Assembly: GCF_002968575.1 (NCBI RefSeq)
Contig: NZ_PVBM01000018.1
Span: 1 to 64,000 of the forward strand
Origin: Neorhizobium huautlense
GTDB lineage: Bacteria > Pseudomonadota > Alphaproteobacteria > Rhizobiales > Rhizobiaceae
DNA length: 64,000 nucleotides
Reading direction: 5' to 3'
Below, piece after piece: positions 53,257-63,037 of this stretch (position 1 is its first letter; each line of letters begins with the position of its first letter). Position numbers and translations under genes: made by a program. The notes below the pieces were generated by a model. That model worked only from the letters and a program-made list of their open reading frames with translations, had not been told where the DNA came from and ran no database searches.

Positions 53257-53769
53257 ATGAGTGGTGAAGCAACGAGTGCCGATCTGGAACTGATCGCTCA
53301 TGGACCGCATGGGCGCAGCAAGCCGGAAACGCGGCTTTGGTTGCGTATGCTCTCCACGACGAAATTGATCACCAACGAAATCCGCCGCCGGCTTCGTGCC
53401 GAGTTTGGCGCGACGCTGCCACAGTTCGACCTCATGGCCCAGCTTTACCGCGAGAAGGATGGCCTACGCCTCGGTGAGCTTTCCAAGCGCACCATGGTCA
53501 CCAATGGCAATGTCACGGGCCTCGTCGAGCGGCTTGAGGCGGACGGCCTGGTGCAGCGTGTCACGCCGGATGGGGACCGACGCGTCACCGTCGCCAAGCT
53601 GACCCCCGCCGGGACCGAACTCTTTGTCGCCATGGCGGCAGCCCATGAAGGCTGGCTTCGCGATATCATGGGGGATGTCGATCCGGACACGATCGCATCG
53701 TTATGGTCGGAGATAGGGGCGGTAAAGGCCTCCGCCAGCAACCATCTTTCCGGCGCGGCCTTCGAATAG
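53257..53769 (+). CDS. MarR family transcriptional regulator of the aryl-CoA ligase/ABC locus
   Basis: A 170-residue MarR protein. The winged helix is at about 50-120, with LGELSKRTMVTNGNVTGLVE as recognition region and TPDGDRRVTVAKLTPAG as wing. It is the last gene of the ligase-importer operon, so it likely autoregulates the locus, possibly sensing the aryl-CoA product. Candidate sites are the dyad at 48646-48660 and the AT-rich spacer 46812-47004. Confidence 0.88.
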   Translation: MSGEATSADLELIAHGPHGRSKPETRLWLRMLSTTKLITNEIRRRLRAEFGATLPQFDLMAQLYREKDGLRLGELSKRTMVTNGNVTGLVERLEADGLVQRVTPDGDRRVTVAKLTPAGTELFVAMAAAHEGWLRDIMGDVDPDTIASLWSEIGAVKASASNHLSGAAFE

Positions 53770-53804
53770 TAAGGATCGTCTGCGCAAAATATTTCGGGTG
53801 AGAG

Positions 53805-54734
53805 ATGGCAGACCTGCAGGCGATCGTTGATGAGATCCATGAAAAACTGACGCCGCGGCTGGGCGAAGGCAAGGTCGCCGATTATATCCCCCAGCTCGCG
53901 CACGTGGATCCCAAGAAATTCGGCATGGCGATCGTCACGGTTGACGGCGAGGTGGTCAAGGTTGGCGATGCCGATCTTCCCTTTTCGATTCAGAGTATTT
54001 CCAAGGTCTTCACATTGACCCTGGCTCTCGGCAAGCACGGCGAAACGACTTGGAACCGTGTGGGCCGCGAACCTTCAGGTTCCGCTTTCAATTCCATCAT
54101 TCAGCTGGAGCATGAGGAAGGAAAGCCGCGAAATCCTTTCATCAATGCCGGTGCAATAGCCGTGAGTGACCTGGTGCTGGCCGGGCATACGCCGCGGGAG
54201 GCAATCGGCGAGATCGTCCGCTTTGTGCGTTATCTCGCCGACGATGAATCAATCGCCATCGATCCGGATGTGGCGAAGTCGGAACAGGCGACCGGCTATC
54301 GCAACTTCGCGCTGGCGAATTTCATGCGCTCCTTTGGCAAGCTGGATCATCCGGTAGAGCATGTACTCGGCGTCTACTTTCATCACTGCGCATTGGCTAT
54401 GACATGCATGCAGTTGGCCAAGTCGGGCCTTTTTCTCGCGGCATCAGGCCGCAATCCGCTGACCGGACATACGGTTGTCTCCAAGCAGCGGGCACGCCGC
54501 ATCAACGCGCTGATGCTGACTTGCGGCCACTACGATGGCTCGGGCGATTTCGCCTACCGCGTAGGCTTGCCCGGCAAGAGCGGTGTCGGCGGCGGCATCC
54601 TGGCCGTTGCTCCAGGCCGCGCCTCGGTTGCGGTATGGTCGCCAGGCCTGAACCACAACGGAAATTCGCTTCTAGGGTCGCTGGCGCTGGAAATGCTGGC
54701 AACCAGGACCGGTTGGTCCGTCTTCGGTCATTAA
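53805..54734 (+). CDS. glsA: Glutaminase
   Basis: A 309-residue serine-dependent beta-lactamase-like glutaminase that hydrolyses L-glutamine to glutamate and ammonia. The S64-x-x-K67 pair is in [18 protein letters not shown], with [14 protein letters not shown] (about 113-126), [16 protein letters not shown] and [15 protein letters not shown] further on. Standard length for GlsA/YbaS-type enzymes. It lies 35 nt after the MarR gene; linkage to the importer is uncertain. Confidence 0.95.
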   Translation: MADLQAIVDEIHEKLTPRLGEGKVADYIPQLAHVDPKKFGMAIVTVDGEVVKVGDADLPFSIQSISKVFTLTLALGKHGETTWNRVGREPSGSAFNSIIQLEHEEGKPRNPFINAGAIAVSDLVLAGHTPREAIGEIVRFVRYLADDESIAIDPDVAKSEQATGYRNFALANFMRSFGKLDHPVEHVLGVYFHHCALAMTCMQLAKSGLFLAASGRNPLTGHTVVSKQRARRINALMLTCGHYDGSGDFAYRVGLPGKSGVGGGILAVAPGRASVAVWSPGLNHNGNSLLGSLALEMLATRTGWSVFGH

Positions 54735-54740
54735 ATCCAT

Positions 54741-54763
54741 AAAAAAACCCGGCCGAAGCCGGG
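54741..54763 (-). terminator. Terminator of the tct operon
   Basis: The stem CCCGGC / GCCGGG with a CGAA tetraloop is followed by seven T on the minus strand. It terminates the tctCBA transcript 26 nt after the tctA stop, and could weakly serve glsA from the other side. Confidence 0.85.
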
Positions 54764-54788
54764 CTTGAAGTAGGTGGCAGCGTTGTGA

Positions 54789-56306
54789 TCAGTCCTCGCT
54801 GGCTGCCATCTGCGAGAGCACTTCGCCGCGGCCGCGTGCCCTGAGGATCAGCGGAATGATCAACGCCAGGGCTGCGAGAAGGAGCAGCCCGGCTGCGATC
54901 GGCGACTGCACGAGCGTCGTGACGTCGCCCTGGCTGATGGCGAGGGACCGACGGAGCTGCTGTTCGGCAAGCGGACCGAGGATCAAGCCGACGACTACCG
55001 GCGCAATCGGATAACCGAAGATCCGCATGGCATAGCCGAGCAGGCCGAAGGTCAGCAGCATGCCGAGCTCGAATACGGACGGATTGGCGCCGATCGTGCC
55101 GAGAGTCGCAAACAGCAGGATACCCGCGTAAAGCCATGGTTTTGGAATGGTCAGCAGTTTTACCCAGAGGCCGACCAGCGGCAGGTTCAGCACCAGCAGC
55201 ATCAGGTTGGCGATGAGCAGCGACGCGATCAGGCCCCAGACGAGCTGCGGGTTGGTCGCAAAGAGCAGCGGGCCGGGCTGCAGGCCATATTGTTGGAAAC
55301 CGGCGAGCATGATTGCGGCGGTTGCCGTCGTCGGCAGGCCGAGTGTCAGGAGAGGCACCAACGTCCCCGCTGCCGAGGCATTGTTGGCGGCTTCGGGACC
55401 CGCCACGCCTTCGATCGCGCCGTTGCCGAATTCTTCGGGATGCTTGGTCAAGCGCTTTTCGGTCGCATAGGAGAGGAAGGTGCCGATCTCGGCGCCGCCG
55501 GCAGGCATGGCACCGATCGGGAAACCGATCAGTGTCCCGCGCAGCCAGGCTTTCCAGGAGCGTGCCCAATCCTGCGCACTCATCCAGATGGATCCGCGCA
55601 CTGCTTCGACCTTGTCCGGTCCCTTGTCGCCCTGGGCGGCGATGAAGAGCGTTTCGCCGATCGCGAACATGGCGACGGCCATGGTCGTGACCTCGATACC
55701 GTCCAACAGATCCGGAATTCCGAAGGATAGCCGGTTCTGACCGGTCAACTGGTCGATCCCCACGACGGAGAAAGCGAGGCCGATAAACAGCGAGGTCAGG
55801 CCACGCAGCGTCGAGTCGCCAAAGGCCGACGAGACGGTGACGAAGGCAAGCACCATCAGCGCAAAATATTCGCGAGGACCAAAGACCAGCGCCAGCTTGA
55901 CGATGTAGGGGGCGATGAAGGCCAGCAGCAGGGTGGCGATGAGGCCGGCGACGAAGGAGCCGATCGCCGCGGTTGCCAGCGCCGGCCCGCCGCGTCCGGC
56001 GCGCGCCATCTTGTTGCCCTCGAGGGCGGTGACGATGGAGGCGCTTTCGCCAGGGGTATTGAGGAGGATCGACGTCGTCGATCCGCCATACATGCCGCCG
56101 TAGTAGATGCCGGCGAACATGATGAGTGATCCCGTGGGGTCGAGTCGATAGGTGACCGGCAGCAGGAGTGCCACCGTGAGCGCAGGGCCGATACCTGGCA
56201 GCACCCCGACGGCCGTGCCGAGGGTAACGCCGATCAGCGCGTAAAGGAGGTTGAGCGGCTGTGCGGCAGCGAGAAGCCCCTGCAGAAGAAATTCAAATGT
56301 CGTCAT
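54789..56306 (-). CDS. tctA: Tripartite tricarboxylate transporter large permease TctA
   Basis: A 505-residue permease with about 12 membrane helices. TctA signatures are [20 protein letters not shown] (about 33-52) and [20 protein letters not shown] (about 66-85), plus the related second-half [20 protein letters not shown]. It is the channel component of a TTT importer. It follows tctB by 21 nt as last gene of tctC-tctB-tctA. Confidence 0.95.
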   Translation of the reverse strand: MTTFEFLLQGLLAAAQPLNLLYALIGVTLGTAVGVLPGIGPALTVALLLPVTYRLDPTGSLIMFAGIYYGGMYGGSTTSILLNTPGESASIVTALEGNKMARAGRGGPALATAAIGSFVAGLIATLLLAFIAPYIVKLALVFGPREYFALMVLAFVTVSSAFGDSTLRGLTSLFIGLAFSVVGIDQLTGQNRLSFGIPDLLDGIEVTTMAVAMFAIGETLFIAAQGDKGPDKVEAVRGSIWMSAQDWARSWKAWLRGTLIGFPIGAMPAGGAEIGTFLSYATEKRLTKHPEEFGNGAIEGVAGPEAANNASAAGTLVPLLTLGLPTTATAAIMLAGFQQYGLQPGPLLFATNPQLVWGLIASLLIANLMLLVLNLPLVGLWVKLLTIPKPWLYAGILLFATLGTIGANPSVFELGMLLTFGLLGYAMRIFGYPIAPVVVGLILGPLAEQQLRRSLAISQGDVTTLVQSPIAAGLLLLAALALIIPLILRARGRGEVLSQMAASED

Positions 56307-56327
56307 GGTCGTTTTCTCCGGCGCCGA

Positions 56328-56819
56328 TCACAGGAAGAGGTGTTCCAGCGGGCCTGCCGGAAGCGAGAGCTGCAGCAGTCCGGCAAAGATCAGCCAGATG
56401 ACGAGACAGAGGAGGATGCCAACGGGAATCGTGATCCAGAGCTTGCGCTTTCCGAAACCTGCCGCCGTAAGCGCGAACAGGATGCCGGTTGCAATGGAAA
56501 AGCCGGCGGTCGTCAGAAGCAGCATTTGCGCGGCAAGGCCTGCCACAATCCATATAACAGGGCCGAATTCCTGCTTTTCCCGCTCGGGGAAATCTCCCCG
56601 GAAAGCCTCGACGACGGTCCAGATGGCCAAGCCGATCAGGGCGAAGGCGATCCAGTTCGGAACCGTGGCCGGACCAACCTGCGAATAGCCGGCCATCTCT
56701 TTGAGGCGAGAAACGTCTAAGAAGATGACTGCGGCAATTGCGGCAAGAACGGCGGCGATAGCAAGCGCCGCCCTGTCAGGGCGGCGCTGTTCGGTGCTTG
56801 TTTTGTTGTCCAGGCTCAT
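56328..56819 (-). CDS. tctB: Tripartite tricarboxylate transporter small permease TctB
   Basis: A 163-residue protein with four predicted membrane helices (about 15-35, 50-70, 92-115 and 125-150), as in TctB. Sequence conservation in this family is low, so the call rests on length, topology and its place between tctC and tctA. Its ATG overlaps the tctC stop (ATGA). Confidence 0.88.
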   Translation of the reverse strand: MSLDNKTSTEQRRPDRAALAIAAVLAAIAAVIFLDVSRLKEMAGYSQVGPATVPNWIAFALIGLAIWTVVEAFRGDFPEREKQEFGPVIWIVAGLAAQMLLLTTAGFSIATGILFALTAAGFGKRKLWITIPVGILLCLVIWLIFAGLLQLSLPAGPLEHLFL

Positions 56820-57760
56820 TTGACCAGTCCGATGTCCTTCAGGACGGCTTCGGTCGCGGAAATGTCCTTGGCGAGCTGCGCGTCGAATGCCTCACCGGAC
56901 AGATAGGTATCGGCCCAGCCCTTAGTCTTCAGCGTTTCCTGCCAGGTCTTCGACTTCACGACCTTTTCGACATCCGCCTCAACAGCTTTCTTCTGCTCTG
57001 CCGAAAGGCCGGGAGCGGCTGCGATCATGCGCCAGTTCTGCAGCACCACGTCGAAGCCGGATTCCTTGAGCGTCGGAGCGTCGACGCCTTCGATCTTCTT
57101 TTCGGAGGACACAGCCAGCAGGCGAAGCGTGCCGGCCTTCACCTGCGATTCGAATTCGCCGTAGGACGAGACGCCCGCGGTCACCTGGCTCCCCAGAATA
57201 GCCGCGAGCGCTTCGCCGCCGCCGGAGAATGCAATGTAGTTGATCTTGGTGGGATCGACGCCTGCAGACTTGGCAAGCAGGCCGACAAGGATATGGTCGG
57301 TTCCGCCGGCCGAACCGCCGCCCCAGGACACGGCGCCTGGATCTGCCTTCAGCTTGGCAACGAGATCGCCGATCGTCTTGATGTCCGACGAAGCCGGCAC
57401 GACGATCGCCTCATATTCGCCGGTCAGGCGGGCGATCGGGGTGACGTCCTTCAGGGTGACGGGCGATTTGTTGGTGAGGATAGCGCCGACCATGACATAA
57501 CCGCCGACCATCAGCGCATTAGGCTTGCCCTTCTGCTGGCTGGCGAATTGGGCAATGCCGATGGTGCCGCCAGCGCCCGGCACGTTCATGACCTGCACAT
57601 TGCCGGAGATCTTCTCCTGCTGCATGGCGGTCTGCAGCGAGCGGGCGGTCTGGTCCCAGCCGCCGCCCGGCGCTGCCGGCGCCATGATGGTGTAATCCGC
57701 GGCATAGGCTGGCAGTGCAAGTGCTCCAGCAAGAATGGAAGCGAGAAAGAAGTGTTTCAA
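56816..57760 (-). CDS. tctC: Tripartite tricarboxylate transporter binding protein TctC
   Basis: A 314-residue exported protein. The signal peptide MKHFFLASILAGALALPAYA is followed by the TctC hallmark TIMAPAAPGGGWDQTARSLQ and NVPGAGGTIGIAQFA. The ligand is a citrate-like or other carboxylate by family. The 236-bp upstream spacer (57761-57996) contains its promoter and no gene. Regulation by the TctDE pair at 59821-61877 is likely. Confidence 0.93.
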   Translation of the reverse strand: MKHFFLASILAGALALPAYAADYTIMAPAAPGGGWDQTARSLQTAMQQEKISGNVQVMNVPGAGGTIGIAQFASQQKGKPNALMVGGYVMVGAILTNKSPVTLKDVTPIARLTGEYEAIVVPASSDIKTIGDLVAKLKADPGAVSWGGGSAGGTDHILVGLLAKSAGVDPTKINYIAFSGGGEALAAILGSQVTAGVSSYGEFESQVKAGTLRLLAVSSEKKIEGVDAPTLKESGFDVVLQNWRMIAAAPGLSAEQKKAVEADVEKVVKSKTWQETLKTKGWADTYLSGEAFDAQLAKDISATEAVLKDIGLVK

Positions 57761-57996
57761 GGGTAAATCCTCCGTTGGCGTCCTGATCTGACGCGAATTG
57801 TTTCTCAGGCGAAACGAAGGGATGGAAAGGGTGTGCGGAAACCGCCAACCTGAACTCCTCCCGTCGTTGATCGGGTCCCGCCTCCACGGGGCCGATTAGA
57901 CATAAGCCAACATATCAAGCTGACATCTACCTGACAGATTTCGCCATCTTGACTTTTGGCAAGAGGTTAACGGGCATTCGGTCGGAATTTTTGTGG

Positions 57997-59067
57997 TTAT
58001 TGCAGCCTGAGGACCTCGTTCCATCGGGCTATCAACCGCGCCCGTTTTACCTGATCGAGATAAACCATCAGTCCGAGGCTGACCGGCACCGGCTTCAATT
58101 GACCGCCGAGCATCTCCCGCATCGTCGTGGCGGTATTGTTGCCGGCAACTTCCGGACTGACGGCCGGGATCTGCAGTTCACGCGCCATGATCGTCTGGCC
58201 TTCCTTGGACATAAAGAATTGCAGGTATCTTTTGCCCAGATCCGGCATGTTGGCAGCCTGCGGCACCAGGCCGATGCGCGACATGACGACCGTGTAGTCC
58301 TTCGGCAGCACAATTCCGACATCGGGATATCGGGAGGCCCAGTCGGCCGCATAGGAGCCGAGAATGTTATAGCCGAGCGCGAAACGCCCGTCAGCCACGC
58401 GTTCCAGAATGGCCTCGCTGGTCGAATATAGCTTGACGCCCGCGGCGCCCATCGCCTGGATCACCGACCAGATGTCGCCGAATTGTTCCTGGTCGCGGGC
58501 CATGAACAGGAAACCCACGCCGGACCGCTCGATGTCATAGGTGCCGATCCGCCCGTAGATCGCATCTCCCTGCTTTTGCAGGAAGTCCACGAATTCCGCC
58601 CGTGTCGAAGGAGGAGGAAAATCCTTAAAGCTGGGTTTGTGGTAGACGAATACGGCAGGCTCAAAGGTCAATGCATAGGCGGTGTTGCGCCAGTTGGCCC
58701 ATGCCGGCCACTGGCCGCTCATGGGCAGGTCGCTGCGTTGGGCATAACCGTCGTTGGCGAGCTTCACCTGCAGATCCATGGCGGAGGAAAAGGCGAAGTC
58801 CGCGGTCTTCTTGCCTAAATCGGTCTCCCGCACGATCCGGTCGTAGATCTCGCCCGTCAGCATATCCTCGTAACGAACCGTCACGTCCGGGTTGGCCTGC
58901 TGGAAGCCGGCGATCATAGGTTTTGCGAGCGGTTCATCGAGCGAGGAATAAACATGCAGAACCGGCGCGTCCTCGCGGCCGGAAAGAGCCGGAAACGTAG
59001 TCGTGCCTGCGGCTGCAAGACCGGAGGAAAGAGCAAGACAGAGCAAGGAGACGAGCGGACCTTTCAT
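57997..59067 (-). CDS. Periplasmic ABC-type solute-binding protein beside TctDE
   Basis: A 356-residue type II periplasmic binding protein of the AfuA/PotD-like class. It has a signal peptide (MKGPLVSLLCLALSSGLAAA), the opening LHVYSSLDEPLAKPMIAGFQ, and later YGRIGTYDIERSGVG and FALGYNILGSYA. No permease or ATPase gene accompanies it. Its position between the tctCBA operon and the tctDE-type two-component genes suggests a sensing accessory to the kinase rather than transport. A lone iron or phosphonate-type binding protein using a distant permease is the alternative. Confidence 0.82.
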   Translation of the reverse strand: MKGPLVSLLCLALSSGLAAAGTTTFPALSGREDAPVLHVYSSLDEPLAKPMIAGFQQANPDVTVRYEDMLTGEIYDRIVRETDLGKKTADFAFSSAMDLQVKLANDGYAQRSDLPMSGQWPAWANWRNTAYALTFEPAVFVYHKPSFKDFPPPSTRAEFVDFLQKQGDAIYGRIGTYDIERSGVGFLFMARDQEQFGDIWSVIQAMGAAGVKLYSTSEAILERVADGRFALGYNILGSYAADWASRYPDVGIVLPKDYTVVMSRIGLVPQAANMPDLGKRYLQFFMSKEGQTIMARELQIPAVSPEVAGNNTATTMREMLGGQLKPVPVSLGLMVYLDQVKRARLIARWNEVLRLQ

Positions 59068-59237
59068 CCGTCAACAATGCCTCACCGATGGCGTGGGGAC
59101 AAGGCGGCGGCAGGCGCGTGGCATTCCCGTCACGGTCACGCGAATGCAGCCTGCATCTGCTTGTTTTATAATCCGGCGTCCTTACGTTCGTTCGGTCTTT
59201 TCGCCTTCGGGCGCCACTCGTCAGCAAGGTCAGATCC

Positions 59238-59747
59238 ATGTCGCTTTCGCTCTATGATATTTCGGTACCTGTCTTCATTCGCGCTTTCGGCAATCTCAGT
59301 GAAATCCTCATGAAAGCGGAGAGATTTGCAGATGAAAAAGGCATGGCGCACAAGGAATTGCTGGAGGCTCGGCTGATCGAAGACATGTATTCGCTTCCCG
59401 CCCAGGTCCAGCGGGCAAGCGACACGGCCAAGTTCGTGCCCGTGCGCGTGGCCCAGCTGGAAAACGTACCGATGGCCGATGACGAAGTGACCTTCGCCGA
59501 TCTGCATGCGCGCATTGAAAAAACGGTGACTTTTCTGAAGAGCGTCGACCCGGCCAGCATGGAAGGCCGCGATGAGGCCGATGTGGTACTGAAGACCCGC
59601 ACGGGCTCCACGACCTTCACCGCAAGAAGTTATGTTTTGGGCTTCGCCATTCCAAATTTCTACTTCCATGTAACGACCGCTTACGCGATTCTACGCCACA
59701 AGGGCGTTCCCATCGGCAAGATGGATTATATCGGCCGGTCGCAGTAA
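59238..59747 (+). CDS. DUF1993 family protein
   Basis: A 169-residue helical protein starting MSLSLYDISVPVFIRAFGNL, with typical DUF1993 features: FVPVRVAQLENVPMADDEVT, RSYVLGFAIPNFYFHVTTAY and a closing GVPIGKMDYIG. The fold belongs to the DinB-like four-helix group. The function is unknown. It sits between the solute-binding-protein gene (divergent, 170-bp spacer) and the response-regulator gene, with no obvious relation to either. Confidence 0.85.
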   Translation: MSLSLYDISVPVFIRAFGNLSEILMKAERFADEKGMAHKELLEARLIEDMYSLPAQVQRASDTAKFVPVRVAQLENVPMADDEVTFADLHARIEKTVTFLKSVDPASMEGRDEADVVLKTRTGSTTFTARSYVLGFAIPNFYFHVTTAYAILRHKGVPIGKMDYIGRSQ

Positions 59748-59820
59748 CCACCCTTCAAGCGCCTCCGTGACATCCCCGCTTCCGCGCGTTTATAATCGCG
59801 TCCTGAAGTGGGGGGAGTTC

Positions 59821-60498
59821 GTGCGCATTCTTCTGGTCGAGGACAATCAGGCACTGGCCGAGGGGCTGTCGGCCATCCTGCGAAGCAGCGGTTATGCGGT
59901 CGACGCGGTGGCCGATGGTGCGTCCGCCGAGGCTGTTGCGGCGGCGGAGACTTATGATCTGGTGATCCTCGACCTGAACCTTCCGGAAATGGATGGGTTG
60001 GACGTTCTTCGCGCCATGCGCGCACGAGCGAACAAGGCTGCCGTGATGATCCTGACCGCGCGCGGTACGCCGGAGGAGCGGGTAAGAGGTCTCGACCTTG
60101 GTGCCGACGACTACATGATCAAGCCCTTCGATATTTCCGAATTCGAAGCCCGCATCCGGGTGCTCTTGCGCCGGCAAGCGGGCTTGAGGAGCTCGATTGT
60201 CAATTACGGCGGCATTACTCTCGACCTCACGTCCCGAACCTTTTCCAGCCAGGGCGTACCGCTCGATATCCCGGCTCGGGAGGTCGCACTCCTGGAGCTC
60301 CTGTTCCTGCGGGCGGGCAAAGTCGTCTCCAAGGATGCCATCATCGGTTCTTTGAGCGGCTTTGACGACGATCTGTCGGCCAATGCGATTGAGCAATATG
60401 TAAGCCGCTTGCGCCGCCGCCTGGCGCCTTACGGGCTGACGGTCAAGACCGCCCGAGGCATCGGGTACTATCTTGAAACCCTGGCGCCTGGCTCATGA
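59821..60498 (+). CDS. tctD: OmpR-type response regulator, TctD-like
   Basis: A 225-residue regulator. The receiver domain (about 1-115) has acidic E8/D9, phosphoacceptor D52 in VILDLNLPEMDGLD and a K in YMIKPFD. The C-terminal winged helix (about 128-220) ends in NAIEQYVSRLRRRLAPYG. GTG 59821 with GGGGGAG upstream is preferred over the 59767 start, which adds 18 odd residues. It overlaps the kinase gene by ATGA. It most likely controls the tctCBA operon and perhaps the adjacent binding protein. Confidence 0.9.
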   Translation: MRILLVEDNQALAEGLSAILRSSGYAVDAVADGASAEAVAAAETYDLVILDLNLPEMDGLDVLRAMRARANKAAVMILTARGTPEERVRGLDLGADDYMIKPFDISEFEARIRVLLRRQAGLRSSIVNYGGITLDLTSRTFSSQGVPLDIPAREVALLELLFLRAGKVVSKDAIIGSLSGFDDDLSANAIEQYVSRLRRRLAPYGLTVKTARGIGYYLETLAPGS

Positions 60499-61877
60499 CG
60501 CCCTCCGCTGCCTATTCGCTTCGGCGCCGGCTGCTCGCCTGGCTCCTGCTTGCCACTGCCGTCATCGGCACGGCCGCCATGATCGATACCTGGGACGAGG
60601 CGGTCGATACGGCCAATGAGGTTTCCGATCGGGTTCTTGCCGGTTCGGCGCTCGCCATCGCGGAACGGGTGATCGTTGCCGAGGACGGATCGCTTGAAGT
60701 CGACATTCCCTATGTCGCGCTCGAAATGCTGACTTCAGCCGCGCAGGACCGGGTTTTCTACCGCGTCGACGGGCCGCCGGGAACGTTCATTACCGGCTAT
60801 CAGAACCTCCCGTCGATACCGCGTCGCGAGGGACAGGCCGCCGCATTCGAGAATGCCACCTTCCGCGGCGAGCCGATCCGTGTCGCGGCGCTCGCCCGGT
60901 CGGCCTCAACCGGCATCAATTCGGTACCCTTCATCGTTACCGTCGCCGAAACAACCATCGCCCGCCAGCATCTGACGCGGACGATCCTCATCCGATCGGC
61001 TTTGCGACTGCTCTTCATGATCGCCGGTGCTGCCGTGATCGTCTGGGTGGCGGTGACGCTGTCGCTGCGTCCGCTCTACCGTTTCAGCGAGGCAATCGCC
61101 GAACGCAGTCCCGACGATCTGCATCCGATCAGCGAGCGGGTACCCAATGAGGTGCAGGGGCTTGTCGATACCGTGAATTCCTTCATGGTGCGGCTCGAGG
61201 GAGCGCTGGAGGCGCTCAGGCATTTCACCGGCAATGCGAGCCATCAGCTGCGTACGCCGCTCGCCATCATCCGCACGCAGCTGGCGCTTGCTGGCCGTGC
61301 CACGGATATTGGAGTGGCAAGGGAAGCCACCCGCAAGGCCGACGAAGCCGTTGCCGATGCGGAACGCATCCTGGCACAGCTCCTGCTGATGGCGAGGATC
61401 GACGCGACGAAGCGGTCGACGTCGATGCAGAAGATCGACCTGACGGCCTTGGCGCAAGGGGTCACGGCCGAGCATGTGCCCTTCGCCGCGGAAGCTGACA
61501 TCGATCTCGGTTTTGAGGGCGAGGGGGATTCCACGGTCTTCGCCGAACCCCTGCTGATCGGCGAACTCCTGAAAAACCTGATCGGCAACGCGCTGCTCTA
61601 TGCGGGCGCCGGTGCAGAGGTAACGGTCCGGGTCAACCAGAAGGGCGACATGGCCGTACTTGAGGTGGAGGACAATGGCCCCGGTATTCCCCCGGACAAG
61701 CAGACGCAGGTGCTGAAGCGCTTCGAACGCGGAGGGATGACGGAAAAATCCGGCACAGGCCTCGGGCTGCCGATCGTGGAAGAGATCGCCCGCCTCCACG
61801 GCGCGGCATTGTCCCTCGCGCAAGGCCGCGAAGGGAGGGGCCTAAAAGTGCAGGTCGCCATTCCGATAGCCGGCTAG
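60495..61877 (+). CDS. tctE: Sensor histidine kinase, TctE-like
   Basis: A 460-residue membrane kinase with a first helix at about 9-28, a periplasmic sensor (about 30-170) and a second helix at about 172-195. A HAMP-like linker leads to the H box FTGNASHQLRTPLAIIRTQ (phospho-accepting His near 250). The N box is NLIGNALLYAG, and the G boxes are VEDNGPGIP and GTGLGLPIVEEIARLHG. The TctE N-terminal domain type and partner regulator support carboxylate sensing. The stop overlaps that of nagA on the other strand. Confidence 0.9.
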   Translation: MTPSAAYSLRRRLLAWLLLATAVIGTAAMIDTWDEAVDTANEVSDRVLAGSALAIAERVIVAEDGSLEVDIPYVALEMLTSAAQDRVFYRVDGPPGTFITGYQNLPSIPRREGQAAAFENATFRGEPIRVAALARSASTGINSVPFIVTVAETTIARQHLTRTILIRSALRLLFMIAGAAVIVWVAVTLSLRPLYRFSEAIAERSPDDLHPISERVPNEVQGLVDTVNSFMVRLEGALEALRHFTGNASHQLRTPLAIIRTQLALAGRATDIGVAREATRKADEAVADAERILAQLLLMARIDATKRSTSMQKIDLTALAQGVTAEHVPFAAEADIDLGFEGEGDSTVFAEPLLIGELLKNLIGNALLYAGAGAEVTVRVNQKGDMAVLEVEDNGPGIPPDKQTQVLKRFERGGMTEKSGTGLGLPIVEEIARLHGAALSLAQGREGRGLKVQVAIPIAG

Positions 61878-63037
61878 TGGTTTTGATAGACCTTGTTGCC
61901 GCCAATCCAGGTGCTCTTCATGCCGAGGTCACGTGTGAGAATTACGAAGTCCGCGTCGTACCCTGCCTTCAGCAATCCTTTTCGATCCGAAATACGGACC
62001 GCTTCCGCAGGATAGGCCGAGGCAATCCTGAGTGCCTCCTCGAGCGGCAGTCCAAGGGTCCGGTGTACGAAACGCACGGAAGATATCATGTCGATATCGG
62101 CGCCGGCGAGCGTCCCATCGGCGAGCGTCAGGCGGCCGTCCCGACGCAGAATCTCCCGGCCGTTCAGGGTGAAGCTCTTCAAATCGGTTCCGATGGTGGA
62201 CATGGCATCCGTCACGATGAAGATCTTGCCAGGCCCTGTCTTGGCGTGGAGGGCGACCTGCATCGAAGCAGGGTGCACGTGAATGCCGTCGGCAATCAGT
62301 CCTGCATAGAGCGAGCCGGTGTCCAGCGCGGCTCCGACGAGACCCGGTTCGCGGTGGCCAAGCGGGCTCATCGCGTTGAAGAGATGCGTCACCGTCCGCG
62401 CCCCTGCCGCTGCATAGGTTCTCGCTGTTTCGTAGCTTGTTTCGGTATGGCCGAGGCTGACGGTGAAACCGGCTTGGGCCAGACGCCGCGCTTGATCGAC
62501 CGTCACGTTTTCCGGCGCGATTGTGATCATCATCGCCTCGAACTCCCCCCGGCAGGTCAGGATGAGTTCCATATCCTTCTCTTCCATCGGCCGGATCAGG
62601 GTCTGGTCATGAGCTCCCTTGCGCGCGACCGATAGATGTGGCCCCTCCAGATGCAGTCCGAGGAAACCGGGTAACCCCTGCTCTTTTGCTTGCTTGCCGG
62701 CCGCCACCGTTTTGGCCGTGATTTCCGGCGTATCGGTGATCAGCGTCGGCAACAGCGCGGTGGTGCCGAATTTCGCATGCGCTGCGCAGATCTGTCTCAG
62801 GCCTTCCGCTGTCGGCTCCTCGTTCAGCAACACCCCGCCGCCGCCATTAACCTGAAGATCGATGAAGCCCGGCACGATCAGCGCGCCCTCGGCATCAATC
62901 ATTTCCGCGTCCGATGGCAGGTGCGTTGCCCGCTCCACGGACTCGATCTTGCTGTCTGCGATGATGAGCGCGGCACCGTCATGCCAGATGGTGCCGTCGA
63001 AAATGCGGGCACCGGTGATGGCCTTGCGTGTCGTCAT
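61874..63037 (-). CDS. nagA: N-acetylglucosamine-6-phosphate deacetylase
   Basis: A 387-residue amidohydrolase-fold enzyme. Motifs are PGFIDLQVNGGGGVLLNEEP (about 56-75), LGLHLEGPHLSVARKGAHD, VSLGHTETS, VTHLFNAMSPLGHREPG and the catalytic-aspartate segment IVTDAMSTIG. It deacetylates GlcNAc-6-P in amino-sugar and peptidoglycan recycling. The start at 63037 overlaps the stop of the SIS-domain gene (ATGA), so the two are co-translated. Confidence 0.94.
   Translation of the reverse strand: MTTRKAITGARIFDGTIWHDGAALIIADSKIESVERATHLPSDAEMIDAEGALIVPGFIDLQVNGGGGVLLNEEPTAEGLRQICAAHAKFGTTALLPTLITDTPEITAKTVAAGKQAKEQGLPGFLGLHLEGPHLSVARKGAHDQTLIRPMEEKDMELILTCRGEFEAMMITIAPENVTVDQARRLAQAGFTVSLGHTETSYETARTYAAAGARTVTHLFNAMSPLGHREPGLVGAALDTGSLYAGLIADGIHVHPASMQVALHAKTGPGKIFIVTDAMSTIGTDLKSFTLNGREILRRDGRLTLADGTLAGADIDMISSVRFVHRTLGLPLEEALRIASAYPAEAVRISDRKGLLKAGYDADFVILTRDLGMKSTWIGGNKVYQNH

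Noticed and set aside
53805..54734. Glutaminase as part of the 5-oxoprolinase (glutamate-forming) system
   Set aside because: It is about 8 kb away beyond another complete operon, and glsA is a common stand-alone gene. Shared product alone is not evidence.
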